DNA from: Pseudo-nitzschia pungens
Taxonomy: Eukaryota > Bacillariophyta > Bacillariophyceae > Bacillariales > Bacillariaceae
Assembly: GCA_037355855.1 (NCBI GenBank)
Contig: CM074760.1
Location: 5,820,501 to 5,884,500 of the forward strand
DNA: 64,000 nt
Direction: 5' to 3'
The position numbers and the translations under genes were made by a program. This document shows positions 12,297 to 22,600 of this stretch, piece by piece (the stretch's first letter is position 1; the number at the start of each line of letters is the position of its first letter). The notes under the pieces were generated by a model. The model ran no database searches and was not told the origin of the DNA. It saw only the letters and a list, made by a program, of their open reading frames with translations.

Positions 12297-14513
12297 CTAC
12301 TTCTGTTGTGCCCCTGCTGGAGGCTTTTTCTCTGGCTTCGGTGGACCTGGTGGAGGATGCTTCTTCAAATGCGGTGGAAGGTTGGACGTTGAGTTCTGTA
12401 TCCTCTTCCCCTTTTTTTTTCTTTTCTTTTTTTTCACTCCGTGTTGTTCAGTCTCCTGTTCCTTGTTTTGAACACTATTACTGAGGCTTGCTAATTTCTT
12501 CTCCTTCTCGTCCCCCCTTCTTTTCTGGTTGACGTTCCCGTGGGCGACTACGAAACAATTTTTCTTTCCTTCACGGATCGCACCATTCCCTTTCTTCTTG
12601 TAGCGTTGCTGCTCGCCCATCACAGCATTCACCGAGCGTCGGAATAACCCTTTTTCTTCTGTTGTCATAGCTTTAGTTTCCTCCTGAACGATATCTTCCA
12701 TCTGTTTCTCCGTCCAATTTTCTATTTCAGAGGGGGACACACTCTTGATGTCATCACGTTTGAATTTCCCATTTGTTGCCGGCGCAGCATCACCGAAGTT
12801 CCTATCGAAATAATCTTCCACAGTTTGTGTGTGATACGGTCCTGTCTTTTTACATTCATTCTCCTTAAACCAATTGCCAGCACTGATTAATTGATCACCA
12901 ATTTTTTCTCTATATAGGTCAAATGCGGGATCGACAAGAAATGTGAGTTTTGGTCCTTTCTTTCTCTGATAGTCCCAATCGGACTCAAAATTTGATTTAG
13001 CACTTGTTCTTGGAATGATGTCGTCGTAGGAACCCAAAAAGTTAATAAAGCCGGGACTTTCTTTTTGTTTTGTCATATCTCCATAGGTGCTGCAAAACTG
13101 AAGTTCTTTTACGTTTTTTGCAACCGTTGTTAGTTTTTTTCTAACACCTTTGTCTTTCATGTTCTTGGCATTTTTTGGTTGTGTACTTTGTTTGCGGCCG
13201 AGCCTGCGTTCAATCCGTACCTCGTTATTGTCATAGTCGATTTTTTTGTTTTTTTTTGGGTTGTTTGTGGCTTCGTTCGCTTTAGGAACGTCGTCCTCCA
13301 CAGCCCCGATGGCTTTGTTTTGGTTTGTGGCTTCGTTCGCTTCAGGCTCGTCGTCTTCCCCACCCCTGTCGTTGGCTTTCGCAGCATCGTCGTCTTCGCT
13401 CGAATCATCGTCCTCGCTCAAATCGTCGGCACCACGAGCCTCGAAAGAATTGTTGGTTTTGCGGTCATCGTTGCCCTTGGCCCCGACGGGAAGATTATCT
13501 TTCTTTTCGTTTCGGTCCTTGTCTTCGTCCTTGCTCGAAGCGTCGTCATTATCTTTCTTTTCGTTTTGGTGCTTGTCTTCGTCCTGGCTCGAGTCTTTGT
13601 CATCGCTCGAATCGTCCTGGCTCGAATCGTCGGCACCACTAGGACCGTCGTCTTTCCCCCCCCCGATCTCTTTGTTTCGGTTTGTGGCTTCGTTCGCTTT
13701 AGGACCGTCGACTTCCCCAAAACCATCGACTTCTTCGGCATCGTTTGTCGAATTATTTTGGTTGACGGAATTATTTTGGTTTTCGTCTTTCTTTTCGTTT
13801 CGGTCCTTGTCTTCGTCCTTGCTCGAATCGTCGGCACCGGGAGCCCCGAACCAATTGTTGGTCTGGGCCGGAGGATGGCGAAGAACCTCCTGCAGAGTGA
13901 TATTTGTTATCTCACTTACCCAGTCTTGGTCATTGTCAGGATCGTCGGTTCCCTTAGCCCCGACGGAAGGATTAATTTTATTTTGTTCATCATCTTCGCC
14001 TTCGTTATCTTTGGGATCGTCGGCTCCCTTAGCCCCGACTGGAGTAGGATTTGTTTGGGTTGTTTCGTCATTTTTCTCCCATGGGAAGTCAGGCATTCGC
14101 GGATGGGTGTCACGTTGCGATTCCCGGTCGTTGTCTTCATCCTCAGTGTCTTCATTCTCACTTTCCGAATCACTGTCTTCATTCTCACTTTCCGATTCTC
14201 CATCAGAAGATTCTTCAGTGTCGGTGGCATCTTGCTCAATTTCCTCCTCATTCTCTTGTTGGGGTTGTTCAGTGTCGGTGGAATCTTGCTCAAGTTCCTC
14301 CTCATTCTCCGATACTGGTGGAGGTACATATTGGTCACGAGCAGGTACTGCTTCAGCACCATCATCACTGCTAGATGAATCCTCACGATAGTTTCGTTCG
14401 GGGGGTGAACGGGGTGATCTTCTCGGAGGATTTGTTGTTCGTCGCCGTCTGGACCGAGATGGATTTCCAGACCGACGAGATGGTGAATCTCTATTCCTTT
14501 TGTGCCTTGCCAT
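12297..14513 (-). CDS. Element gene B: large acidic protein with GAxGADD repeats
   Basis: A single open frame of 738 residues. Residues 1-40 are Arg/Ser-rich (RS-like). Residues 40-150 are dominated by Glu/Asp/Ser. From about 155 to 400 a short unit of the type VGAKGADDP or FGAPGADDSS recurs six or more times between Asp/Lys-rich spacers. A denser, probably folded part follows (about 425-650: LQFCSTYGDMTKQ, GFINFLGSYDDIIP, LTFLVDPAFDLYREKIGDQL). The end is a Lys-rich and Pro-rich tail. No known domain recognised. A 30-base segment inside (about 13890-13919) has perfect splice consensus at both ends but is in frame. The gene lies between two tandem-repeat blocks of the TIR element; an accessory DNA-binding role is inference only. 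Confidence 0.68.
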   Translation of the reverse strand: MARHKRNRDSPSRRSGNPSRSRRRRTTNPPRRSPRSPPERNYREDSSSSDDGAEAVPARDQYVPPPVSENEEELEQDSTDTEQPQQENEEEIEQDATDTEESSDGESESENEDSDSESENEDTEDEDNDRESQRDTHPRMPDFPWEKNDETTQTNPTPVGAKGADDPKDNEGEDDEQNKINPSVGAKGTDDPDNDQDWVSEITNITLQEVLRHPPAQTNNWFGAPGADDSSKDEDKDRNEKKDENQNNSVNQNNSTNDAEEVDGFGEVDGPKANEATNRNKEIGGGKDDGPSGADDSSQDDSSDDKDSSQDEDKHQNEKKDNDDASSKDEDKDRNEKKDNLPVGAKGNDDRKTNNSFEARGADDLSEDDDSSEDDDAAKANDRGGEDDEPEANEATNQNKAIGAVEDDVPKANEATNNPKKNKKIDYDNNEVRIERRLGRKQSTQPKNAKNMKDKGVRKKLTTVAKNVKELQFCSTYGDMTKQKESPGFINFLGSYDDIIPRTSAKSNFESDWDYQRKKGPKLTFLVDPAFDLYREKIGDQLISAGNWFKENECKKTGPYHTQTVEDYFDRNFGDAAPATNGKFKRDDIKSVSPSEIENWTEKQMEDIVQEETKAMTTEEKGLFRRSVNAVMGEQQRYKKKGNGAIREGKKNCFVVAHGNVNQKRRGDEKEKKLASLSNSVQNKEQETEQHGVKKKKRKKKGKRIQNSTSNLPPHLKKHPPPGPPKPEKKPPAGAQQK

Positions 14514-14881
14514 GATGTTTCACAGTGAACTGATGCTCCTGTGTGAAAATTGAAATTATGTTTGTTCATCTTAAAGGCTCCGAAGCATGAATTCATTAGG
14601 CAATTGCTTGATCGTAACAATTGATCTCAAAATGTTTAAAATGTAAACACGATGTGATCCTTTTTTTCACCGTGGAACAAAACAAGTTTGAACTGAATGT
14701 TTTGGAAACTGAAAAAAAACCGTTGTCCATAGGCATTACTAACAGTCAGGGGTCGGTCATGCGTCGTGTGCAAGGTTTTGTTTAGGGGGTAATAATAATG
14801 ATAGCAATAACGTATTGGTTTGCAAATAAATCAATGTTACTCCCACCACTTTCTGTTCGCATCGTGTTAAAATGTATTGTA
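14514..14881. other. Spacer upstream of element gene B
   Basis: No gene seen. Probable promoter region of the minus-strand gene B. Confidence 0.5.
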
Positions 14882-15531
14882 GTACAGCCTACTGCAAGCA
14901 ACATACAGTGGTCACTACTAGCAAATAATATTACAGCCTAGTAGTGCTAACAACATACAGTGGGCACTATTATGATGCTAGCAAATAATATTACAGCCTA
15001 GTAGTGCTAGCAACATACAGTGGGCACTATTATGATGCTAGCAAATAATATTACAGCCGAGTGCTAGCAACATAGAGTGGGCAGTATTATGATGCTAGCA
15101 AATAATATTACAGCCTAGTAGTGCTAGCAACATACAGTGGGCACTATTACGATGCTAGCAAATAATATTACAGCCTAGTAGTGCTAGCAACATGGCTGTA
15201 ATGCTAGCAACATAGAGTGGGCAGTATTATGATGCTAGCAAATAATATTACAGCCTAGTAGTGCTAGCAACATAGAGTGGGCACTATTATGATGCTAGCA
15301 AATAATATTACAGCCGAGTGCTAGCAACACAGAGTGGGCAGTATTATGATGCTAGCAAATAATATTACAGCCTAGTAGTGCTAGCAACATACAGTGGGCA
15401 CTATCGTAGTGCTAGCTACATAGAGTGGGCACTATTACGATGCTAGCAAATAATATTACAGCCTAGTAGTGCTAGCAACATAGAGTGGGCAGTATTATTA
15501 CAGCCCGGTGCTAGTAAATAATGTTACAGCC
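14882..15531 (+). repeat. 60-bp minisatellite with GCTAGCAAATAATATTACAG core
   Basis: About eleven units of around 60 bases, each with GCTAGCAAATAATATTACAG followed by CCTAGTAGTGCTAGCAACAT and AGTGGGCACTATTATGAT. Some units are shortened. GCTAGC palindromes flank each half-unit. There are no unique spacers, so this is not a CRISPR array. Confidence 0.95.
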
Positions 15532-16061
15532 TAATGCCACTAGTATGATGCTCTCCTACATACCAACCCTGGACAACCAACCACCACTTCGCGCCAAAAG
15601 ATTTGTACCAGTACCGTACGTACAGTGTACACAGTACTGGAAACCTACACATCCCCTGCATACAAGACTCTACAAACCAGTCGTTTTTTTGTACTCATCA
15701 GCATGTACAGTTCCTACTGCAAGTTACGTACACTGATGTCATTTTTTCACGCAGTCTGTACACCCGGTACCGTAGACTACTGTAAAGTACGTAACTATCG
15801 CGGTGTTTATTTTCCGCCCCACATCTCCCTCGTACAGGATGTGTCATAATTTTTGATTTCGTTTCCGTGTTGCAATTTTCTGGCCGGACCAGTTTAAAGT
15901 GGGAACAAGGCGCCTGGTACCATCTTGGAGAGACAAATGGCAAAGAAAGTATAGAACTGGCCATTCTTGAAATCCTTGCTATTATCTTTTGCTATCAAGA
16001 TAGGGTGGGCTGCAGACCTTGGGTCATCTGGCTTAACCAGACATCTACCAGTACAACGCGC
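15532..16061. other. Spacer with GTAC-rich palindromes
   Basis: No supported gene. Around 15610-15640 the sequence is rich in GTAC (CCGTACGTACAGTGTACACAGTAC). Confidence 0.5.
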
Positions 16062-17070
16062 GAACGAACCTGCATAGGACGACGACGAGGACGACGACGA
16101 CGATCGGAACAACGACACTAAAAGGTACTGTAATTGAATACTACCGATCGTGGCAGAAAGGGACGATGACGACGACCGAATTGTCGTCGTCCAGAAGGAG
16201 GACGACCGGGACACGATAATGACGACTAACCGCCTTTTGTTTATTTTGTACATTCACACAGGGGACGACGACGATCGGAACGAAGAGGGACGACGACGAC
16301 GATCGGAACGAAGAGGGACGACGACGACGATCGGAACGAAGAGGGACGAAGATTAAAACAAAAACGACGATTGAAACAAAGACGACGATCGGAACAAAGA
16401 CGACGACACTAAAAGGTACCGTAATTGAATACCGTTCGGAAGAGAGAGAGACGACGATGCCAACCGGGCCGACGATGACGACTAACCGCCTGTTGTTTAT
16501 TTTGTACATTCGCAAAACAAATAGGGACCAATAGGGACCACGATCGAAAGCAAGAGGGACAACGACCACGATCGGAAGCAAGAGAGACGCCTTTTGGGAC
16601 AAAGAGGACCGACGACGATAACCCGAGCGTTCCGAAAAGGTATGCATAGTTCCGTAAAAATATTCTCGTATTTTCTACTTTTAAGATGTAGGTGTATCGT
16701 GCATGTTTGATTTAGAATCATTACTAGTACTAACATTTTTCGCATCGAACCACTGCTTGACAACGAACACGATCGAAACGCAGACCAACGATCGGACCGA
16801 AGAGCAACGACGATTTCAACAACGACAATCGAAGCGAAGAAGGACGACGATATCAGGGACGACGACGAATACAATCGAAGGGAAGAGCAACGACGATTTC
16901 AGGGACGACGACGAATACAATCGAAGTGAAGAAGGACGACGATTTCAGGGACGACGACGAATACAATCGAAGCGAAGAGCAACGACGATTTCAAGGACGG
17001 CGAGAAAGACGAAAGTGATCGCACTGTCGATCGAAACGAATAGCGAAGACGATTTCAAGGACGACGAATA
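16062..17070 (+). repeat. Degenerate GACGACGA/GAAGAG repeat block (copy 2)
   Basis: Long array of degenerate units rich in GACGACGA, GATCGGAACGAAGAGGGA and CGAAGAGCAACGACGATTTC. It includes an internal duplication of about 280 bases (the segment ending GTTTATTTTGTACATTC appears near 16238 and 16494). It lies immediately upstream of gene C, whose ATG follows 13 bases after the last unit. Confidence 0.85.
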
Positions 17071-17082
17071 GGCGCGAAAACA

Positions 17083-19242
17083 ATGACACGATCCACATCT
17101 TCCAAGAAGAACAAAAAAATTGGGACAGACATTGTTGAAAACAAGCAGATCAGGCAGGAGAGGTTCAGGAGAAAGGACGAGCAGAAGAGCAAGGACAATA
17201 CATGCCGGTGCAATTTGGGTTGCATAGCGACGTTGACGCAGGCAAGTACAAGGGGGAAGAAGGGCACTAGAAACTGTGGTCGCACCTCTGATGGCATTGT
17301 TTGCACAAGGTGTAACAAATTTTCATGCAGGAAATGCCTGAGGTCTATTTTTAGACTCATAGAAAAAAGGACAAGTGATAGCTTCAATATGCCAGACGGA
17401 ATCCAACAGATGAAAAATGCATTGATTAACAACCAGAGTCAGGTTTCGGTCTGTCACGGCTGCATTTTTGATAACCAAAAGCAGGAGGTTATGAGGTCCC
17501 ACCGTTATTTCGTCGAAGTCGAAAGCAGACAAGTGCAGCTTAGGTATGATGGTTACATCGTTTTACCAGAGTACAATGTGATGATTGACACTCCCCTCAT
17601 CTCGGAAAGTGTAATCGATTGCCATGGATTTGGGAAGGAGCCAAACCTTGCTGGAGTGAAACATTTTGTTGTGGGGTACAATCTTGCTAGAGAAGCTGCA
17701 GCATTGGATGTTACACCCTACAAACTTACCAGTTCCGACGCGGTGCAAACAAAGGTAAATGTGGTCGATGTCGAGTGTCCCGACATTGCCAATCCGAATA
17801 AAATCAGAACATACCGGGTGCAACTGATTGTGGTGCACGGTACTCCATGTACAAAAGCCATTGCCAATAATACGGTGTATACAGTGCAATCTCTCAGAGA
17901 TTCCAGGGTGTTTTCGGTTAAGGATCGTGGGGAAGAATGTGATGTTACCGTCATCGTAGGCAGTTTTTCTCAATCACCTCAATTGGGACAAAAACAAAAC
18001 CTGCTACTGGCTCGGTTCTATCATGGAGGCGATGCCCTTCAAATGAACCAAAAGCATGTGGGATCCTTGTTTCAGGAACTCCAGAAAATGACGAAGAATA
18101 ACCACATAGAAAGGAGTCGCACCGGGGGTAGCAGCGGGGTGTACAAAAGACCAACTCGAGCCCTCTTCCAGATGCTTGAAAACCCGAGTGTTACACCTAG
18201 GAAGGGAAATGCAACGTTCGTTATTCCAGACGGCCATAAAATACGTGTGTTTTACATCAACAGAAGAGGACGTCCGATTCATTGGGCATATTCCAACCCT
18301 CAGTATGGAGGACAGATCGGGCCAATCCCCAAGGATTTGTTTTCGCGATACAAATTCTTTCGGCCATTCACAGAGTCAAAGATAGTCAGTGCATTTCTTC
18401 TGAGAGAGCTGGGCAACATTGTTGTTGATGGAGTGGAAGGGGTGCTGAATGTGGTGCCTCTTGCTGTTGCGCGAGAGTTGAAAAACCACAAGAAAGCCAT
18501 GACCCGTGCCGGTTCGAATGACATTGGTGAAATTTTGTATCAGTTTTGTTCCCTTAATTCAACAACACTTGTGCAACACCCGGTCGGTGTTCACTATGAC
18601 AAATTTGGTAGAGATGAAGAAGGTACCGTTTTCAGTCTGGAAAATAAGATTGGTTTTTCCACCAAGAATCCTGAATTTTATGGAAAGTACGGAATGGGAA
18701 GAGGGGGTCGTGGTCCACAAACATTTGTGTTCTGCTTGCTTGATTGGGGCAAGCACAGAAGAGCAAGACGTGCGGCCGAAGTTAATTTGCAGGCAGCGCA
18801 AGTAGAGCTGGCGCAACGACAAGCTGAGTGGCAAGCAGCGTTGGACCGTTGGATGGAAGTCGATGAGAATCAAAATGCCACTCAGGATGAGAGGCATGAG
18901 GCAGAGGCGGAAGAAATGGCAACCCAAGCAGCTCGTGATGAAGCCGTGGCAGCCAGAGACGCTGCCCAAGTTGTCTATGATGATGCAGTTGCTGCTCTTA
19001 CACAGGCTGAAGCCGGAGAGAATGGCGATGCCGGTTCGGGCTCAGATTCTGATGCGGAGGCGGGTTCGGGTTCAGATTCTGATGAGGAATGGGTTGTGGA
19101 TGAGGGTTTGGGCTCAGATTCTGATGATGATTTGTCTGACCAGGATTTCTATGAGCAAGATGCTGACGATGATTTGGTAAGGGATTTGCGTGCGGGATGG
19201 GATTCGGATTGGGGGTCAGATTCGGGATGGGGATTTCGATGA
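17083..19242 (+). CDS. Element gene C: Cys-rich N-terminal, coiled-coil, acidic-tail protein
   Basis: Single open frame of 719 residues. The N-terminal 130 residues are basic and carry a Cys cluster (C41, C43, C47, C65, C74, C77, C82, C85, C124, C127; pairs such as CTRCNKFSCRKC and CHGC) that looks like a zinc-binding module. Residues about 140-555 form a long globular part without motifs I recognise. Residues about 565-645 are Ala/Glu/Gln-rich and strongly coiled-coil. The tail is Ser/Asp repeats (GSGSDSD). It is flanked on both sides by the GACGA-type repeat. It is a good candidate for the repeat-binding accessory protein of the transposon, but that is inference; no function is shown by sequence. 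Confidence 0.7.
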   Translation: MTRSTSSKKNKKIGTDIVENKQIRQERFRRKDEQKSKDNTCRCNLGCIATLTQASTRGKKGTRNCGRTSDGIVCTRCNKFSCRKCLRSIFRLIEKRTSDSFNMPDGIQQMKNALINNQSQVSVCHGCIFDNQKQEVMRSHRYFVEVESRQVQLRYDGYIVLPEYNVMIDTPLISESVIDCHGFGKEPNLAGVKHFVVGYNLAREAAALDVTPYKLTSSDAVQTKVNVVDVECPDIANPNKIRTYRVQLIVVHGTPCTKAIANNTVYTVQSLRDSRVFSVKDRGEECDVTVIVGSFSQSPQLGQKQNLLLARFYHGGDALQMNQKHVGSLFQELQKMTKNNHIERSRTGGSSGVYKRPTRALFQMLENPSVTPRKGNATFVIPDGHKIRVFYINRRGRPIHWAYSNPQYGGQIGPIPKDLFSRYKFFRPFTESKIVSAFLLRELGNIVVDGVEGVLNVVPLAVARELKNHKKAMTRAGSNDIGEILYQFCSLNSTTLVQHPVGVHYDKFGRDEEGTVFSLENKIGFSTKNPEFYGKYGMGRGGRGPQTFVFCLLDWGKHRRARRAAEVNLQAAQVELAQRQAEWQAALDRWMEVDENQNATQDERHEAEAEEMATQAARDEAVAARDAAQVVYDDAVAALTQAEAGENGDAGSGSDSDAEAGSGSDSDEEWVVDEGLGSDSDDDLSDQDFYEQDADDDLVRDLRAGWDSDWGSDSGWGFR

Positions 19243-19590
19243 GCGATCTGTCGGAGCGAAGTGCAACCCCAACCCAAACGATTTCAAGGACAACGAGAAA
19301 TACGATCGAAGCGAACAGCAACGACGATTTCAGGGAGAACGACGATTTCGGGGAGGACGACGAAGAGGAAGGCTATCGGAGCGAAGAGCAACGACGGTTT
19401 CAATGAGGACGAAGAGCAACGACGATGTTAAGGACGACGAATACAATCGAAGCGAACAGCAACGACGATTTCAGGGAGGACGACGATTTCGGGGACGACG
19501 AAGAGAAAGACTGTCGGACCAAAGAGCAACGACGATTTTAATGACGACGAAGACAATCGATTTCAATCACGCCGGAAGCAAATGATACAA
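19243..19590 (+). repeat. Degenerate GAC/GAA-rich repeat (copy 3)
   Basis: Units such as CGAAGCGAACAGCAACGACG and GATTTCAGGGAGGACGACG repeat here directly after the stop of gene C, in the same orientation as copy 2. Confidence 0.85.
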
Positions 19591-19631
19591 AGATTTTTTA
19601 TTGTTTAGTTACCTGCCTAGTGTAGAATGGT

Positions 19632-22600
19632 TCATTCAGCAATGCCGGTGCTGTCTGATTCCTCTCGTTGTACAGGGCAAGCGGAGTAGAGGCTCTCGTA
19701 GGTAGTATAGGTCATAGAATTATTCCTCTTTTCAAAGAATTCGAGCCATTGCAATCGATTGTGAACAACGAACCACCGACCATTGTTTACTGGTTCCGCA
19801 TTCTCGTCCAGTTCAGGAACAACTGCCAGTTCCGAAAGAATAGTGTCAGTGTTAAATAAATATAAAGTATTGTCGAGATAGCCACTTTTTACAAAGTGAG
19901 ATGATGTAGACCTTGGATCTTCTCTAAACTTTCTGACAACCGCGTAGATGCCATCTGAATCAACATCGTATCCATTCACAGTCGATGTGGGTTGTTTCAA
20001 ATCTTTCACGTGCAGAAAACACAGCATTTGACAGGGGATTTCAGTGTTGTCATCAACTGCAAACATTGCCCAGTCAAACCATACACTGTTAACTTGGCCT
20101 GAATCAGACCTGTATGAGGGGTGACATCGGAACAGGTAGTTGACGCGATTCACAGAATCCCATCTGTTGTGTTCGGTGAACCCAAATATGCTGGATCTGT
20201 CATCCAGCAAAGGAAGGACGGAGTCACAAACAAAATCTAGTACAATTGTTGAATGAAATGGTTTGTTGTAGTTTCGTCTTAAGTCCCATTTCATTGAACC
20301 TCTAGTTCCGTCACGAAAAATGGTGAAACGGGACCCAGACTGTGGAGGACGAGGGGAAATGACTTTAGGATCACCACCCACTTTCTTCAACTTGTGATGA
20401 GAGGTTGCGAGTCGAAGGAGAGATGCTTCTTCTTTCCGACGGGTTGTCTGATGGACTAAGGTTGCGGCATTTTGTTGAGTGTTTTTGGAGGGTGCTTTTA
20501 TTTCTGTCTTGTGGTGACTTTCACTGTATGCAGAATCGAAACCTAATGTTGGACCCCACAGACTGATGTACTTTGGAATGTGAAAGTAGAGGTGATTTTT
20601 TATCAATTTTGTTCCCATTCCCTTCCTAAGACAGGTGCCATTGATAGAGTTGAGGAAATGAATAATGGTTTTGGGAAGATTTTTGATGCACTTTGTGGTA
20701 GGCCGGCCGTGTTTGAGAAATTCTTCCATTGAGATGATTTGTTCGATGACATCAATATGTTTCTTCACAAATGAGGCGTCGCTCAAAACTGCATTGCCGG
20801 ATTCAGAAACCAATGTTAGAAGAATCGAAATCAGCATACCACTGTAATCGTGCCCCTCTTTTTTAGTGACAGATAGAAGATTGGAGCTGAATTTAGTTCT
20901 GGGAAAGTCACGATCCGACTGCCTTGACAGTAGGGCTCCATATTTTTGAGAGACATGCCCAATTGTATTTACTGTGGAAACACCGGTCTTTAGGTGATCA
21001 GCATACGGGCATGGTATTGAACCCTTCATCAGTTGCTCCAGGGATTCTACCTCTCGTTTGGCACACCCGAGCTGGTGCATGTGGAGGCATTCACCGGGCG
21101 TGGCTAGGTGGATGTTGTTTACATTGGTACCAAAGTTGAGACCGTGGAATGCATTTCTGATTTGGTGGTGAGAAATATTGTTGAAATATTCCTTGGTGGT
21201 GGTGGCATCTGAGTCTGGAAATGTATGAAAATCTGATGGGACCCAAAGAGAGGCTGTTTGTTGTGCTGATGGAATATTTATGTCCTTGGTGGAACAGTTA
21301 CAGTGTCGGCAAAGCTTTTGTACACCCCCCGACCGGGAACCATATTTGCCGCATAATTTATCATGCAGTTCTGTGTCACCGATGACATAGGCTATTGCAA
21401 ATTTCATTTTGACTTGCCACAATTGGCCGGCATAAGGGAGAAAATCCCATTGGATGCCTTCGTGGGTGGACTCACATGCTTCTTTGAAAGATCGGAGCGC
21501 CACTTCTAGGGCATTATGGAGGTTTTGGATTGATTCTTTTGGAGATGGTTTTCTTGAATGGTGGATGCTCTCCAAATCAGAGTCAGGATGAAAATAGATT
21601 GTTGTCCATGCTTCCGGCCTTTTCCTGGTTTCGATGTTGAATATGCCTAGGGTCATGTTGAGTGGAGTCAGTGATAGTCTTCCGTGCGCATCCAAGCTAA
21701 TTCCATCCATGTAAAAAATGATGGGAACAAGGATTTCAGAATTTTCTTCTATGCAAAGGGATCTCCAGGAATCCGACCACCATGATCCGTGATGCAACTC
21801 TGTGATGGGAGAGGAATCAGTTCGAACCGGGAAATGCTCTGGTGACAAGGGGGTGTTGCTGTTGGGGAATGACAAATTTTCTTCCATCATTAAATCTGGG
21901 TTCGACAGAAGGGAATACAAAGCATCCAGAAAAGAGCGGACATATATTTGAGCAGGTTTGTGGTCGGGAAGCCAATTCACAATTTTGGGCTCAAATTTTG
22001 GTTCGGAAGATATGCCAAGATTTTTTTTTAATTCTTGGAAAATGGCATCACGTTTTCTTGTTGGTGTAATATTGAAATCGAAACCGGGAAGATTGTTGCT
22101 GTCTTTCGCCCAATTGAAAATGGTTTGATAAGTGGAAAGAGGTAGCTTGTATTGTGATATAATGTTGAGGAGGTTGATTTCAGCAATAAGTTCCGGACGG
22201 GGTGGGAACAGAGTGCGATTCCGGAATGTTTCCTCTCTTTCGTTTATGGAAATGGTGGTGCTTTTCATGATTTCGGAATCAGATATTTCGGTGTCGGAAC
22301 TGGCATCAAAATGGTCTGAGGCATCAACAGCGGAATCGATTGCATTCATTTGTTCCTCATTTTCAGCCATATGCGATTCGATTGCCTGTCTGTCCATGGG
22401 TGGGATCAATACATTGGCGATCACTTGAGGATTGAGTGAGGTATGGATAGAAGTTGTTGCGGCGGTGTTCGTTTCGGCAAGGGAGGGGGGGATTTGTGGT
22501 CCATTCTGTGTCATTGTCAGTCCATACTGTGATGGTGTGTGTCGGACCAAAGGGAGGGTGACTTCTGCTTTCGCAGAAGAAATAAAATCCATAAGATCGT

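Noticed and set aside
13179..14378. Long plus-strand reading frames of about 380-400 codons opposite gene B
   Set aside because: They are antisense shadows of the repetitive GAxGADD coding sequence; composition is that of a reversed acidic repeat.
14882..15531. Regular repeat array reminiscent of CRISPR
   Set aside because: Units are contiguous 60-mers without unique spacers, in a eukaryotic context without cas genes; it is a minisatellite.
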